Assembly (NCBI GenBank): GCA_002409975.1
Contig: DHOO01000064.1
Span: 587-27,612, forward strand
Length of the DNA stretch: 27,026 nt
Reading direction: 5' to 3'
Origin: Firmicutes bacterium UBA5388
Lineage (GTDB): Bacteria; Bacillota; UBA4882; UBA10575
Shown: positions 1-8,194 of the stretch, piece by piece
How the letters are laid out: each line of letters begins with the position of its first letter
Position numbering within the stretch: position 1 is the stretch's first letter
Position numbers and translations under genes: made by a program
Notes under the pieces: model-generated
What the model was told of the DNA's origin: nothing
Databases searched by the model: none
The model's input: only the letters and a program-made list of their open reading frames with translations

Positions 1-921
1 AAGAATACTAATCAGATTCTGGCTTTGGGAGAAGAAGCAAGACGAATGCTGGGCCGAACCCCTGGTGATATTGTTGCGCTCCGGCCTCTGCAGGAAGGAG
101 TCATTGCTAATTATGAATTAACCAAAGAATTAATTAGGCATCTCTTAAAGAAAGCCTGTAAGCGAAAGTTCAGCGCTAAACCACGGGTTGTAATCAGTAT
201 CCCTACAGGGATTACAGGAGTGGAACGGAGGGCGGTCTTAGATGCGGCTCTTAGCGCAGGAGCCGGAGAGGCCTATCTGATTGAGGAACCGGTGGCGGCG
301 GCGATTGGCGCCGGACTTCCTGTGCACGAGGCGATTGGTAATATGGTGATTAATATTGGCGGAGGAACAAGCGATGTGGCGGTGCTCTCTTTAGGGGGGG
401 TGGTTTCCGGTCTGTCGATTAGAATTGGTGGGGATGCTATGGATGAGAGTATTGTCCGCTTTATTCGAAGACAGTATAATTTATCGATTGGGAAACAGAC
501 GGCAGAAGAGATCAAAATTGAACTGGGCTCAGCTTATCCTTTACCGGAAGAGGATGGGAAGAAAGGGGAAGCGCGAGGTAGAGATCAGGTTACCGGTCTT
601 CCGAAAAACATTATGATTAGCGCAGAAGAAATTAGAACGGCTTTAGCAGAACCGATAACCAACATTATTAACGCCATTCGCCAGGTGGTGGAGAAAACGC
701 CTCCCGAATTAGTAGCTGATATTATGAATCAGGAGATTGTGATGACCGGAGGGGGCGCTTTACTAAAAGGCTTTACTCAGTTAGTAGCTAGAGAATTAAG
801 TATGAAAGTGAAATTAGCTGAAGATCCTATGGCTTGCGTGGTCTTAGGCGCGGGCAAAACCTTGGAGCAACTAGATGTCTTGAAAAGAGCTTTGGTTGGG
901 TCAAAAAAGTCGCCACGCTAG
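1..921 (+). CDS. mreB: Rod shape-determining protein MreB/Mbl, 5'-truncated by window edge
   Basis: Bacterial actin homologue that polymerises on ATP under the membrane and guides lateral peptidoglycan synthesis. The reading frame is open from base 1, before any start codon, and the first visible residues (KNTNQILALGEEARRMLGRT) match the family at about residue 38, so roughly 37 N-terminal residues, including the first phosphate loop, lie outside the window. Visible landmarks are IPTGITGVERRA, the IEEPVAAAIGAG segment, the phosphate-2 loop INIGGGTSDVAV, the IRIGGDAMDE segment and the C-terminal MTGGGALLKG adenosine motif. The gene ends in TAG and is followed by a terminator, so it closes its operon. 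MreB, Mbl and MreBH cannot be told apart from this part alone; the family call is very secure. Confidence 0.95.
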   Translation, partial: KNTNQILALGEEARRMLGRTPGDIVALRPLQEGVIANYELTKELIRHLLKKACKRKFSAKPRVVISIPTGITGVERRAVLDAALSAGAGEAYLIEEPVAAAIGAGLPVHEAIGNMVINIGGGTSDVAVLSLGGVVSGLSIRIGGDAMDESIVRFIRRQYNLSIGKQTAEEIKIELGSAYPLPEEDGKKGEARGRDQVTGLPKNIMISAEEIRTALAEPITNIINAIRQVVEKTPPELVADIMNQEIVMTGGGALLKGFTQLVARELSMKVKLAEDPMACVVLGAGKTLEQLDVLKRALVGSKKSPR

Positions 922-958
922 GAGGAGCGGAAATCAGGAAATTTCAGATGATGGTTCC

Positions 959-988
959 AAGAATTCCTTAAGGGGGGATTCTTTTTTT
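959..988 (+). terminator. Intrinsic terminator after mreB
   Basis: AAGAATTCC (959-967) pairs with GGATTCTT (976-983) with one bulged T, followed by a run of seven T. It separates mreB from the DUF881/sbp pair. The 150 bases from here to the next gene hold no feature I can name. Confidence 0.75.
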
Positions 989-1142
989 CGTGAGGAATGC
1001 CTCCCGCTCATAGCTGGTCAGAAAGAGTACTAATTTACCAGGTTTGGAAATAGAATTTAAGTATCTTATTTTTCAAGTAAAGGATTTTTCGGTTGGATGG
1101 TGAATTATTACGATAAATTGATCTGGTAGAAGGCGGATAAGA

Positions 1143-1883
1143 ATGAGAATTAACAGTTGGAAAATTGGAGTGGGGTTGGCCTCAATGTTACTGGGGATGC
1201 TGTTGGTTTTTCAATTTCGAACGGAAACCAATGTTAAATCATATCTTCCGCAGTTTAAAACCGTAAGTGAGTTAGCAATTAAATGGAATCGTTTACAAAC
1301 CGATCTGAGTAAAAAGGAAGAAGAGCTAAAGAGTCTTCGCCTCCAATTACAAGGTTATAACCCGGATGAAGAGGTAAAAAGTTTGCGGATGGCGGCAGGA
1401 GTCACGCCCCTAAGAGGTCCGGGCTTAGAGATTACCCTGACCGATGTGCAGCGCAAGTTAAAGGCTTATGAGGACCCTAACCTTTTTATCGTCCATTATG
1501 ATCAGCTGGAATTATTAGTAAATGAGTTATGGGCAGCCGGGGCAGAAGCCATTTCGGTTAATGGGGAAAGATTGGTGGCGCAGACCGGGTTTAGTTGCGC
1601 CGGCACTACGATCCTGGTTGGCACGAAAAAGCTGGCGCCTCCTTATATCATTCGAGCGCTCGGCGATGCTAAAACCCTTAAAGCGGCGCTGATGATTCCG
1701 GGTGGGTTTGTTGAGAACCAAATCCTCCCCTTTGAACTGGGTATTACGCTGGAAATGAAGACTAGTCTTTATCTTCCCCCGTACAAAGGCAGCTCGTTTT
1801 TTAATTATGCCCAAGTGGTGGAAGAGGAGGAAGAACCTCCAGTAGAAATGATAGTGATTGAAGAGGAAAAGGAGGAAAGGTAA
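1143..1883 (+). CDS. DUF881 (YlxW/YlxX-type) membrane-anchored protein
   Basis: A 246-aa DUF881 protein. One N-terminal membrane helix (about residues 8-24) is followed by a coiled-coil stretch (about 45-75, KKEEELKSLRLQLQ) and the conserved globular domain: LRGPGLEITLTD near 96, DQLELLVNELWAAGAEAISVNGERL near 120-145, and PPYIIRALGD near 172. In Bacillus, relatives sit beside ftsQ/ftsZ and the small basic protein gene, and the family is linked to cell division or envelope work without a known biochemical role. The Glu-rich tail (EEEEEPP...EEEKEER) is unusual and may be disordered. The stop overlaps the next start (TAATG), so it is translationally coupled to sbp. Confidence 0.9.
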   Translation: MRINSWKIGVGLASMLLGMLLVFQFRTETNVKSYLPQFKTVSELAIKWNRLQTDLSKKEEELKSLRLQLQGYNPDEEVKSLRMAAGVTPLRGPGLEITLTDVQRKLKAYEDPNLFIVHYDQLELLVNELWAAGAEAISVNGERLVAQTGFSCAGTTILVGTKKLAPPYIIRALGDAKTLKAALMIPGGFVENQILPFELGITLEMKTSLYLPPYKGSSFFNYAQVVEEEEEPPVEMIVIEEEKEER

Positions 1884-2239
1884 TGTTCCTGATACCTCTG
1901 ATTGGAGTAACTATTGGTGTTATTGTCGCGCTTTTTCTGCCGGGGGAGATCCCAATTGCCTATAAAAGTTATACTGCGCTGGCGATCTTGGCTACTCTTG
2001 ATGCGATCTTTGGTGGGATGCGCGCTCAGCTGGAAGGGGACTTTATCTTTTCCAAGTTCTTCATCAGTTTTTTTGCCAATGCTGGGATGGCGGTAGCCTT
2101 AGCGTATTTCGGCAATGTTTTGGGGATTGATATTTACATGGGAGCAGTGGTTGCTTTTAGTATTAGGCTTTTTAATAATCTCTCTTTGATCAGGGAGTTC
2201 GTGATTATTAAATATCGATGGAAAGGGAGCGAGCGCTAA
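1883..2239 (+). CDS. sbp: Small basic protein Sbp (DUF1290)
   Basis: A 118-aa integral membrane protein of the DUF1290/Sbp family, with about three hydrophobic segments (residues 1-20, 25-45 and 55-105). The family signature is plain: LIGVTIGVIVALFLP at the start, LATLDAIFGGMRAQLEG in the middle, and FSIRLFNNLSLIREF then a basic tail at the end. In Bacillus the homologue lies next to the DUF881 genes and the ftsZ region; its role is not defined. The ATG overlaps the upstream TAA by one base. The stop codon lies in the loop of the following terminator hairpin. Confidence 0.9.
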   Translation: MFLIPLIGVTIGVIVALFLPGEIPIAYKSYTALAILATLDAIFGGMRAQLEGDFIFSKFFISFFANAGMAVALAYFGNVLGIDIYMGAVVAFSIRLFNNLSLIREFVIIKYRWKGSER

Positions 2240-2253
2240 GCCGCTCTTTTTTT
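2231..2253 (+). terminator. Intrinsic terminator after sbp
   Basis: GAGCG (2231-2235) pairs with CGCTC (2242-2246) around a 6-base loop that contains the sbp stop codon, followed by seven T. Confidence 0.8.
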
Positions 2254-2359
2254 ATGCCCAGGCGACGAGCTGCGAGAGGTATTTTCAAAGTAAGAGCATT
2301 AATATAGCATAAAGCGGGTAAGAGTCTTCATATTCTTGAAAGTAAAGGGGTGAGAGGGT

Positions 2360-3148
2360 ATGAAGCGGGGAACTGTCTATTTTCAGCGTTGGGTCGCTAA
2401 CAATCGGTTACTGTTATGGTGGATGATTTTTCTCCCGTTAATGCTCCTCATTCTTGTTATTTCCTGGGAACACCTGACTATTCCTGTAGAAATTGAGGAA
2501 AAAAACGGCAATTTCTTTCAAGAACTGTTTCAATCGTTTCCCTTGATTATTCTGGCCAGAGTAGTGGTGATCGCGGTTGGGGTAGTAATTATTATGATCT
2601 GCTTATTTCTCCCGGTGTTTCGGGTAGGAAAGGAAGGAGTGCAATGGACCAGGGAGAAAGAAGAAGAATTAGCTCAAGTTACTGGGGAGATCACCGGCGC
2701 TGAAGTAGAGGAACTGGTGGAAAAAGAATCTCTCCGCTGGTCTTTAGTCTATAAGTGGCTAAGGCTTACCGATACTAAAGAGGTCGAGCCTTCGATTTTG
2801 CTACGGGAATTGTTATCTACAGTGTGGGAGGCTTTTCCTGAACATCGAATAAGTATCACTATTGCCTTAAAGGATAAAGAGTACACGCTTCGTCATCCAC
2901 TTCTTACTAGAATGGTAAGCAAGGGGATGACCGAGGAGGAGGTCTTCGGGGTAAAACTCGGTTTTTCCCCAGACTTTTCGCTGTTTTTTTATGTCTATCC
3001 AGGAGATCCGGTAGGTTTTTCCGCAATTGATGAGAACTTTATTCTGATCTTATGTGAAGTTTTTTGGCGGGAAGCGCTGCAAAGAAAGTTCTCCCCTTTA
3101 CAGCTAGTTGCCTATTTTGATCTGGTTAATAACCCATTGGAAGGCTAA
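2360..3148 (+). CDS. Unrecognised two-TM protein, possibly with a degenerate GAF-like domain
   Basis: I do not recognise this 262-aa protein. It has a basic N-terminus, a membrane helix at about residues 18-36, a short extracytoplasmic loop (about 37-60) and a second helix at about 61-88, so the bulk of the protein should be cytoplasmic. An acidic helical linker (about 95-125) leads to a C-terminal domain whose last part (YVYPGDPVGFSAIDENFILI, then a helix) is reminiscent of the final strand-helix of GAF domains. That resemblance is by eye only. A Shine-Dalgarno GGGGTGAGAGG precedes the ATG. The start of a 56-aa ORF lies 28 bases downstream, probably in the same transcript. Confidence 0.7.
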   Translation: MKRGTVYFQRWVANNRLLLWWMIFLPLMLLILVISWEHLTIPVEIEEKNGNFFQELFQSFPLIILARVVVIAVGVVIIMICLFLPVFRVGKEGVQWTREKEEELAQVTGEITGAEVEELVEKESLRWSLVYKWLRLTDTKEVEPSILLRELLSTVWEAFPEHRISITIALKDKEYTLRHPLLTRMVSKGMTEEEVFGVKLGFSPDFSLFFYVYPGDPVGFSAIDENFILILCEVFWREALQRKFSPLQLVAYFDLVNNPLEG

Positions 3149-3176
3149 GGTATAAGATAATAGGGGGTGAGAAATT

Positions 3177-3347
3177 ATGGAGGAAAAAGAGGAAAAAACA
3201 ATGAATAACACTAGTGAAAAGTCGGTGAAAATTATTAATACAGTTAAAACGATGACTAATGGGGGCAAAGATCCTTATGTGCTAAAAGCGATGGCCCGAG
3301 CTAAGGATAGACTTCGTCATCGGCTGATTGAAATCAACGGAGGTTAA
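3177..3347 (+). CDS. Small hypothetical protein, 56 aa
   Basis: A short ORF supported by a strong Shine-Dalgarno (GGGGGTGA, about 6 bases before the ATG) and an intrinsic terminator right after the stop. The N-terminus is charged (MEEKEEKTMNN); the rest is a probable amphipathic helix pair around NGGKDPYVLKAMARAKDRLR with a basic C-terminal half. No family recognised. An internal ATG at 3201 is a possible alternative start but has no comparable ribosome binding site. It lies 28 bases downstream of the two-TM protein, so the two are probably co-expressed. Confidence 0.6.
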   Translation: MEEKEEKTMNNTSEKSVKIINTVKTMTNGGKDPYVLKAMARAKDRLRHRLIEINGG

Positions 3348-3357
3348 CAAGATTAAT

Positions 3358-3393
3358 GGGGAAGGTTTTAAACGCGGTTGACCTTTTTTCCCC
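3358..3393 (+). terminator. Intrinsic terminator before glpP
   Basis: AAGGT (3362-3366) pairs with ACCTT (3381-3385) and is followed by T residues; an outer GGGGAA/TTCCCC pairing (3358-3363 with 3388-3393) could extend it. The right arm overlaps the -35 box of the glpP promoter. Confidence 0.7.
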
Positions 3394-3405
3394 ATGTGTT
3401 ATAAT
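3378..3405 (+). promoter_or_regulatory. Sigma-A type promoter of glpP
   Basis: TTGACC (3378-3383), a 16-base spacer and TATAAT (3400-3405). Transcription would start near 3412, leaving about 60 bases of leader before the preferred glpP ATG. This argues against the GTG at 3420 as translation start. Confidence 0.75.
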
Positions 3406-3473
3406 ATAGTTATAAATTTGTGAAAATATTGAAATTATGTCACGATAAAAATTTGAAGGTGGGATTGCTAATA

Positions 3474-4046
3474 ATGAATAATGATGACCGACTTTTTAAC
3501 CAATTAGAAGCCCATCCGATCATTGCGGCGGTTCGTGATGAAGAAGGAATGAAAATGGCGCTGGATTCTCCAGTTAAAGTAATTATCCTCTTAAATGGTT
3601 CATTAAGTAATATCAAGTCGCGCATCAATTTAATTAAAGACAGTGGAAAGCTGGTCTTTGTCCACATAGAAATGATGTCGGGTTTAAGTAAAGACCAAGC
3701 GGCTGTGGAGTTTTTAAAAACGGAGGTTAATCCGACTGGGATTGTGACCACCAAGCCTAATTTAATTCAAACGGCTAGAAATTTAGGTTTACGAACAATT
3801 CAACGCCTATTTATGCTGGATTCTCTATCGATTCAAACGGGCATCAAGATGGTAAACACTAATCATCCGGATTTTATTGAGATTATGCCGGCTATTTTAC
3901 CTAAAGTAATTCTTCAAATTAAGAGTGAAAGTAACATTCCGATTATCGCCGGCGGGATGGTTGACAGTAAAGAGGAAATTATTGAATTGCTTAAAGTTGG
4001 CGCGATGGCTATTTCTACCAGTAAAAAGGAATTATGGGCTTTATAG
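3474..4046 (+). CDS. glpP: GlpP family glycerol-3-phosphate-responsive antiterminator
   Basis: A 190-aa protein of the GlpP family, a TIM-barrel-like RNA-binding regulator. In B. subtilis GlpP, bound to glycerol-3-phosphate, acts on the leaders of glp transcripts to prevent termination. Family landmarks: HPIIAAVRDEEGMKMAL near the N-terminus, VIILLNGSLSNIKS, VFVHIEMMSGLSKDQAAVEFL, GIVTTKPNLIQTARNLGLRTIQRLFMLDS, PDFIEIMPAILPKVI, and IIAGGMVDSKEEIIELLKVGAMAISTS. Start chosen at ATG 3474 because AAGGTGGGA lies 9 bases upstream and the length then matches the family (about 190 aa); an in-frame GTG at 3420 is less likely. No glpF or glpK follows. Instead phoU and a Na/Pi transporter follow behind a hairpin leader. 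Confidence 0.92.
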   Translation: MNNDDRLFNQLEAHPIIAAVRDEEGMKMALDSPVKVIILLNGSLSNIKSRINLIKDSGKLVFVHIEMMSGLSKDQAAVEFLKTEVNPTGIVTTKPNLIQTARNLGLRTIQRLFMLDSLSIQTGIKMVNTNHPDFIEIMPAILPKVILQIKSESNIPIIAGGMVDSKEEIIELLKVGAMAISTSKKELWAL

Positions 4047-4049
4047 TGG

Positions 4050-4078
4050 TTTACAATTGGTTAGAAATGTGGTATAAA
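4050..4078 (+). promoter_or_regulatory. Promoter of the phoU leader
   Basis: TTTACA (4050-4055), a 17-base spacer and TATAAA (4073-4078), just after the glpP stop and upstream of a terminator-like hairpin. The transcript start would be near 4085, so the hairpin lies inside the phoU leader. Confidence 0.6.
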
Positions 4079-4121
4079 TATATATATAATATTGCCGTTT
4101 AATCCCGGCTAAGAGAATGAT

Positions 4122-4163
4122 GAGAAGCCAAGGGAATAATTACCCTTTGCCTTCTCTTTTTTT
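4122..4163 (+). promoter_or_regulatory. Attenuator-like terminator hairpin in the phoU leader (candidate GlpP target)
   Basis: GAGAAG (4122-4127) pairs with CTTCTC (4151-4156). Just inside is a C-C mismatch, then CAAGG/GG-type pairing with CCCTTTG, a loop, and finally seven T. It sits between a good promoter and the phoU start. A hairpin of the same design precedes the ABC transporter at 9923-9959. It could also simply terminate glpP; its position downstream of the promoter makes attenuation more likely. Confidence 0.65.
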
Positions 4164-4203
4164 ATTTAAATTTAAAAGGGTTACTTAATTTGGGGGTATG
4201 CTT

Positions 4204-4890
4204 ATGGCAAGGATAATAAATGCCTATGATCGGGCGCTAAACAAGATTAATGAGCAATTATTAACAATGTGTAAGCTGGTGGATCAGAGGCTTACACAAG
4301 CAATGAAAGCACTGATGGAACAAGATGAAGAGTTAGCAAAAGAAGTTGTTGCCGGTGATGATGACATCGACTTGTTGGACGAAAAGTTGGAAATGGGAGC
4401 GCTGGAACTTTTTTCTTTGCAGCAACCGGTGGACCATGATTTAAGATTCTTGGCTGCGACCATGCGTATTGGCCATGAGTTGGAGCGTATTGGTGATTAC
4501 GCTTGCGACATTGCTGAGATCGTCTTGTCTTCGCAGTCTAAAGATCCTTATTTTAAACCATTAGTGGATGTTCCATTGATGGGCGAATTAGTAAAGACGA
4601 TGATGAATAAGAGTATAAAGGCCTACATAAAAGGGGAGCCCCAGATTGCCTGGGAACTGGATGATGATGATTGGGAGGTGGATGACCTTTTCCGGCGTTT
4701 ACTTGCTGAGTTAACCGATTATATGAAAAAAGGCCCGGAATACGTGGATCAAGCGAGAAATCTTTTACTGGTAGCCAGATACTTGGAGAGAATAGGCGAT
4801 CATATCGTCAATATTGCTGAAATGACCATTTTTTCCGTAAGTGGGGAGCGACAACCGTTTAAAGGGAGGAAAGACGGGATGTTAAAATGA
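4204..4890 (+). CDS. phoU: PhoU family phosphate signalling/transport accessory protein
   Basis: A 228-aa PhoU protein: two repeated three-helix bundles carrying the metal-binding signatures ELERIGDYACDIAE (about residues 92-105) and YLERIGDHIVNIAE (about 192-205). PhoU restrains phosphate uptake and signalling in bacteria with Pst/PhoR, and also partners Na/Pi transporters. ATG 4204 is preferred over ATG 4198 because GGGGG ends 7 bases before 4204 but only 1 base before 4198. The stop overlaps the start of the Na/Pi transporter (ATGA), so the two are translationally coupled. There is no pst operon or two-component system in the window. Confidence 0.93.
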   Translation: MARIINAYDRALNKINEQLLTMCKLVDQRLTQAMKALMEQDEELAKEVVAGDDDIDLLDEKLEMGALELFSLQQPVDHDLRFLAATMRIGHELERIGDYACDIAEIVLSSQSKDPYFKPLVDVPLMGELVKTMMNKSIKAYIKGEPQIAWELDDDDWEVDDLFRRLLAELTDYMKKGPEYVDQARNLLLVARYLERIGDHIVNIAEMTIFSVSGERQPFKGRKDGMLK

Positions 4891-6497
4891 ATGCGGTTCA
4901 GGCTTTAATTGGACTTGCCGGCGGCTTGGGAATGTTTTTGTATGGGATGAAAATGTGTTCCGATGGTTTGCAGAAGATAGCCGCAGGTAAGCTTAAGCGA
5001 CTGGTGAAAGTCTTAACTAAAAGCCCCTTGAGGGGGATCTTTGTTGGAACTCTAATCACCGTGGGTCTTCAAAGTAGCAGCGCCACTTGTGCGATTGTGG
5101 TCAGTCTCATTAGCGCCAAGGTAATGACTTTAGCCCAGGCATTAGGAGTCCTGTTGGGCTCAGCAATCGGTTCTTCCCTGACTACGCAATTGATTGCTTT
5201 CAAAATTACGGATTTTGCCTTAGTTTTAATCTTTAGCGGCGCTTGTTTATTTTTATTTACTAAACGCTCTCGGCGCCGGAGTCTTGGGCAAATTTTGCTG
5301 GGGTTTGGTTTAATCTTTTATGGTATGTTTGTAATGTCTTCGGCGATGGCGCCAATTAAGGATTATCCGTTGGTGGCAGCAATGATTATTAGTTTGGAAA
5401 ACTATCCGTTCCTGGCTTTTCTCGTTGCCTTAATAGTTACCGCTATTCTTCAATCCAGCGCCGGCTTTTTAGCCTTACTTATGACTTTGGCTGGTCAGGG
5501 GTTAGTGGGATCGTACGCGATGATCCCTTTTGTGCTCGGAGCCCATCTGGGCGGGACAATAACGGGGGTGCTCTCCAGCTTAGGGACACCCGGACGAGAA
5601 TCAAAACGGGCAGCCTGGGCAAATTTTGGCTTCAAACTAATAAATGGATTGCTTTTTTTACCATTGTATCGTCCTTTGACGACTTTCGTCTTGTGGAGTT
5701 CCCCGGATCTAAGCAGACAGATTGCTAATGCCCACACTATTTTTTCCCTGGCGATGGCGCTTGGTTTTCTGCCATTCACCTCATCGGTCGCCAAGTTGAT
5801 GCAACAGCTAATTCCGGAGAAAGCAGGTGGTTTGGGTGAGGCCAAATATTTGAAGGAGAATCTCTTGGAAGTTCCGGAATTGGCAGTTGATCAAGCGCAC
5901 CGGCAGACGGTGGAGATGGGGATAATTGTTAGTGATATGATGAAACGCTTATTTTCGTCCCTTCGTGATGCGGATGAGGAGATCTTGGATTATATTATCG
6001 AGACAGAACAGGCGGTGGATGCTCTTTATCTGCAAATCAGTAAGTATGTTACTACTTTGGATAGTACCGGGTTTTCTGAAGATTTGCTGTTAAGAAGTGT
6101 GCAAATCCTTTATACTGTCAATGACCTTGAACATATTGGCGATATTTTAATGAATGTTGTCCAGATTGCCAGGAAGGCAAATCAAGAGCGGCTAAGTTTT
6201 TCGCAGGAAGGATTTGAAGAGATTGAAACACTTTATGTATTGGTGTCCGCCAGTCTAACAAAGGCGCTAAAAGCTTTCGAACATAGTGATTCTCAATTAG
6301 CCCATGAAGTTATTAAAGGGCATCCGAAGATCTTGCGTTATGAAAAGGAGCTTAGATATAATCACTTTGAACGGATGCAGTTGGGTAATGAGAAAACCAT
6401 AGCTACCAGTTCACTGCATTTAGACTTGGTTGAAGCTTTATTACGCCAGGAAAACCATGCGGTTAATATCGCCCAGGTTGTGGTAGGAATAGTATAA
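4887..6497 (+). CDS. Na/Pi cotransporter family protein with C-terminal PhoU-like domain
   Basis: A 536-aa NptA/YjbB-type transporter. The membrane part (about residues 1-310) has the inverted repeats with the hallmark QSSSA (62-66) and QSSAG (189-193), plus GLGMFLYGMKMCSDGL at the N-terminus. The cytoplasmic C-terminal part (about 335-536) is a PhoU-like helical bundle (VNDLEHIGDILMNVVQIA, LVEALLRQENHAVNIAQVV). E. coli YjbB, of the same architecture, is known to export phosphate when internal phosphate is high; others import with sodium. Direction cannot be read from sequence. Starts within the phoU stop codon (ATGA), so it works with the free-standing PhoU. Confidence 0.92.
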   Translation: MNAVQALIGLAGGLGMFLYGMKMCSDGLQKIAAGKLKRLVKVLTKSPLRGIFVGTLITVGLQSSSATCAIVVSLISAKVMTLAQALGVLLGSAIGSSLTTQLIAFKITDFALVLIFSGACLFLFTKRSRRRSLGQILLGFGLIFYGMFVMSSAMAPIKDYPLVAAMIISLENYPFLAFLVALIVTAILQSSAGFLALLMTLAGQGLVGSYAMIPFVLGAHLGGTITGVLSSLGTPGRESKRAAWANFGFKLINGLLFLPLYRPLTTFVLWSSPDLSRQIANAHTIFSLAMALGFLPFTSSVAKLMQQLIPEKAGGLGEAKYLKENLLEVPELAVDQAHRQTVEMGIIVSDMMKRLFSSLRDADEEILDYIIETEQAVDALYLQISKYVTTLDSTGFSEDLLLRSVQILYTVNDLEHIGDILMNVVQIARKANQERLSFSQEGFEEIETLYVLVSASLTKALKAFEHSDSQLAHEVIKGHPKILRYEKELRYNHFERMQLGNEKTIATSSLHLDLVEALLRQENHAVNIAQVVVGIV

Positions 6498-6531
6498 ATT
6501 CTAGATTCTCATCTACATTCCCTTAAAAGTT

Positions 6532-6625
6532 GATCACTGGTTCAGAGATGAAGAGAGGACCAAAGAGGATGTGTAAAAACATTTATTTGGTCTTTTTGTT
6601 TTTATGGAAAAGATCACTAGGTCAG
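6532..6625 (+). repeat. Pair of near-identical 14-base direct repeats upstream of the glycerol-phosphate oxidoreductase operon
   Basis: GATCACTGGTTCAG (6532-6545) and GATCACTAGGTCAG (6612-6625), 12 of 14 bases alike, 80 bases apart and on both sides of the terminator hairpin. They may be operator sites; no regulator is assigned. Confidence 0.4.
6558..6603 (+). terminator. Intrinsic terminator after the Na/Pi transporter
   Basis: GACCAAA (6558-6564) pairs with TTTGGTC (6586-6592), with an inner ATGT/ACAT pair, followed by TTTTTGTTTTT. It could end the phoU operon or act in the leader of the next operon. Confidence 0.8.
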
Positions 6626-6721
6626 TCGCATAAGGCGCCAAGGGTGAAACCAATCAAAATGTTCACAAAAATACTCTGATCAGTTCTATAAATAGATCTT
6701 AAATAAAGGAGGCATGCGCCC

Positions 6722-8194
6722 ATGTCAATACCTGAATTCGATGTGCTGATTGTCGGGGCTGGTATCGTCGGAGCAGCTTTAGCTCGTGAGCTTTCTCGTT
6801 ACGAAATAAAAGTGCTTTTGGTGGAGAAAGAAGTTGATGTTTCGTTTGGCGCTTCCAAAGCCAACAGTGGGATTGTTCATTCAGGGATTCACGACCAACC
6901 GGGGACATTAAAAGCGAAGTTCTCGGTTCGAGGCTGTAAATTATATCCGGAGCTTGCTGCGGAATTAGGTTTTTTGTACAAACAAAACGGAACTTTGGTG
7001 GTAGCTAAGTCTGCAGAGGAAATGACGGCTGTGGAGAAGTTATGTCGGGAAGGACGGACCAATGGCGTAAAAGATATAACTTTCTTATCTAAGGAGGATG
7101 TGGGTAAATTAGAACCTAATTTGGCCCCGGAACTAGTAGGCGGGATTTTAATTCCCACCGGTGGGATCGTTGTTCCTTTTGATCTGGTTTTTGCTTTAAC
7201 AGAAAACGCGATCGCTAATGGAGTAAAACTAATGGTTAATACTGAAGCGCAAAGAGTTAGTTTAGAGCAAGAAGGGTTTGTTGTGCAAACAAACCAGGGA
7301 GCTGTAAAAACAAAAATTATGGTCAATGCGGCTGGATTATACGGGGAACAAGTAGCGATGATGATCGGAGACGATTCAGTGACGATTTATCCGCGGAAGG
7401 GGGAAGAGTATCTTTTTGACCGGAAGTTGGAAGGACTGGTGACCAGAACTATCTTTCCGCTTCCCTCCGAGGTTTCAAAAGGGATCTTGGTGATTCCCAC
7501 AGTTGATGGTAATATCATGATTGGTCCCACCGCCCACCGGGTTGAGACCTGCGATTTACGCACCACCCTTTCCGGCTGGAACGAGGTCTATTCTGAAGCG
7601 AAGAAACTGGTCCCTACGCTCCAGACCGCCGATCTGATTACTGCTTTTGCCGGTTTGCGAGCAGTAGGAAACACCGGTGATTTTATTATTGCTCCTTCGC
7701 CTGTTTCACCTCGATTTATTAATGCGGCCGGAATCGAGTCACCTGGTTTAACAGCCGCGCCGGCCATCGCCGAATATATTGTTGATCTGATTAAAGAGGC
7801 TGGTCTTGACTTAAAACTAAAGCGAGAATTTAATCCACAGCGTTCGGTAGTTCGTTTACGTGATTTAAGCTCGGAAGAACAGGCGGAAGTAATGAAAAAG
7901 GATCCGGCCTATGCCAGAATTGTTTGTCGGTGTGAAATGATTAGCGAAGGTGAAGTTAGGGATGCTGTACGTCGGGGAGCGACGACCTTAGACGGGGTAA
8001 AACTACGGACCAGAAGTGGGATGGGAAGATGCCAGGGGGGTTTTTGCACACCGAAAATTATTCAGATTATCTGTCGAGAGCTGGGGTTAGAACCGAGCGC
8101 AATTACTAAAAATGGGAGAGGAAGTCAACTATTATCCGGCTGGTTAAGAGCAAAGAAGGTAGCCCCAGTAAAGGAGGAGAAGTTACATGTCTAA
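6722..8194 (+). CDS. GlpA-like FAD-dependent dehydrogenase with C-terminal BFD-like [2Fe-2S] domain
   Basis: A 490-aa flavoprotein of the DAO/GlpA-like family common in anaerobic Bacillota next to glycerol genes; likely oxidises glycerol-3-phosphate (or a related 2-hydroxyacid) to the keto form. It starts with the FAD-binding VLIVGAGIVGAALARELS, followed by ASKANSGIVHSG, the flavin-site segment near the N-terminus. The last ~90 residues form a BFD-like Fe-S domain with Cys402, Cys404, Cys437 and Cys442 (CxC then CxxxxC). AAAGGAGG lies 8-9 bases before the ATG. The stop overlaps the next gene by 8 bases. L-2-hydroxyglutarate oxidase-like activity is the main alternative; the neighbouring glpP and the three-gene pattern favour glycerol-3-phosphate. 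Confidence 0.85.
   Translation: MSIPEFDVLIVGAGIVGAALARELSRYEIKVLLVEKEVDVSFGASKANSGIVHSGIHDQPGTLKAKFSVRGCKLYPELAAELGFLYKQNGTLVVAKSAEEMTAVEKLCREGRTNGVKDITFLSKEDVGKLEPNLAPELVGGILIPTGGIVVPFDLVFALTENAIANGVKLMVNTEAQRVSLEQEGFVVQTNQGAVKTKIMVNAAGLYGEQVAMMIGDDSVTIYPRKGEEYLFDRKLEGLVTRTIFPLPSEVSKGILVIPTVDGNIMIGPTAHRVETCDLRTTLSGWNEVYSEAKKLVPTLQTADLITAFAGLRAVGNTGDFIIAPSPVSPRFINAAGIESPGLTAAPAIAEYIVDLIKEAGLDLKLKREFNPQRSVVRLRDLSSEEQAEVMKKDPAYARIVCRCEMISEGEVRDAVRRGATTLDGVKLRTRSGMGRCQGGFCTPKIIQIICRELGLEPSAITKNGRGSQLLSGWLRAKKVAPVKEEKLHV

Noticed and set aside
3420..3473. Upstream GTG start for glpP
   Set aside because: It lies within 10 bases of the predicted transcript start and has no Shine-Dalgarno site; ATG 3474 gives the family length.
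5495..5845. Antisense open frames inside the Na/Pi transporter and other genes
   Set aside because: They mirror the codons of strongly conserved genes on the other strand and have no ribosome sites.
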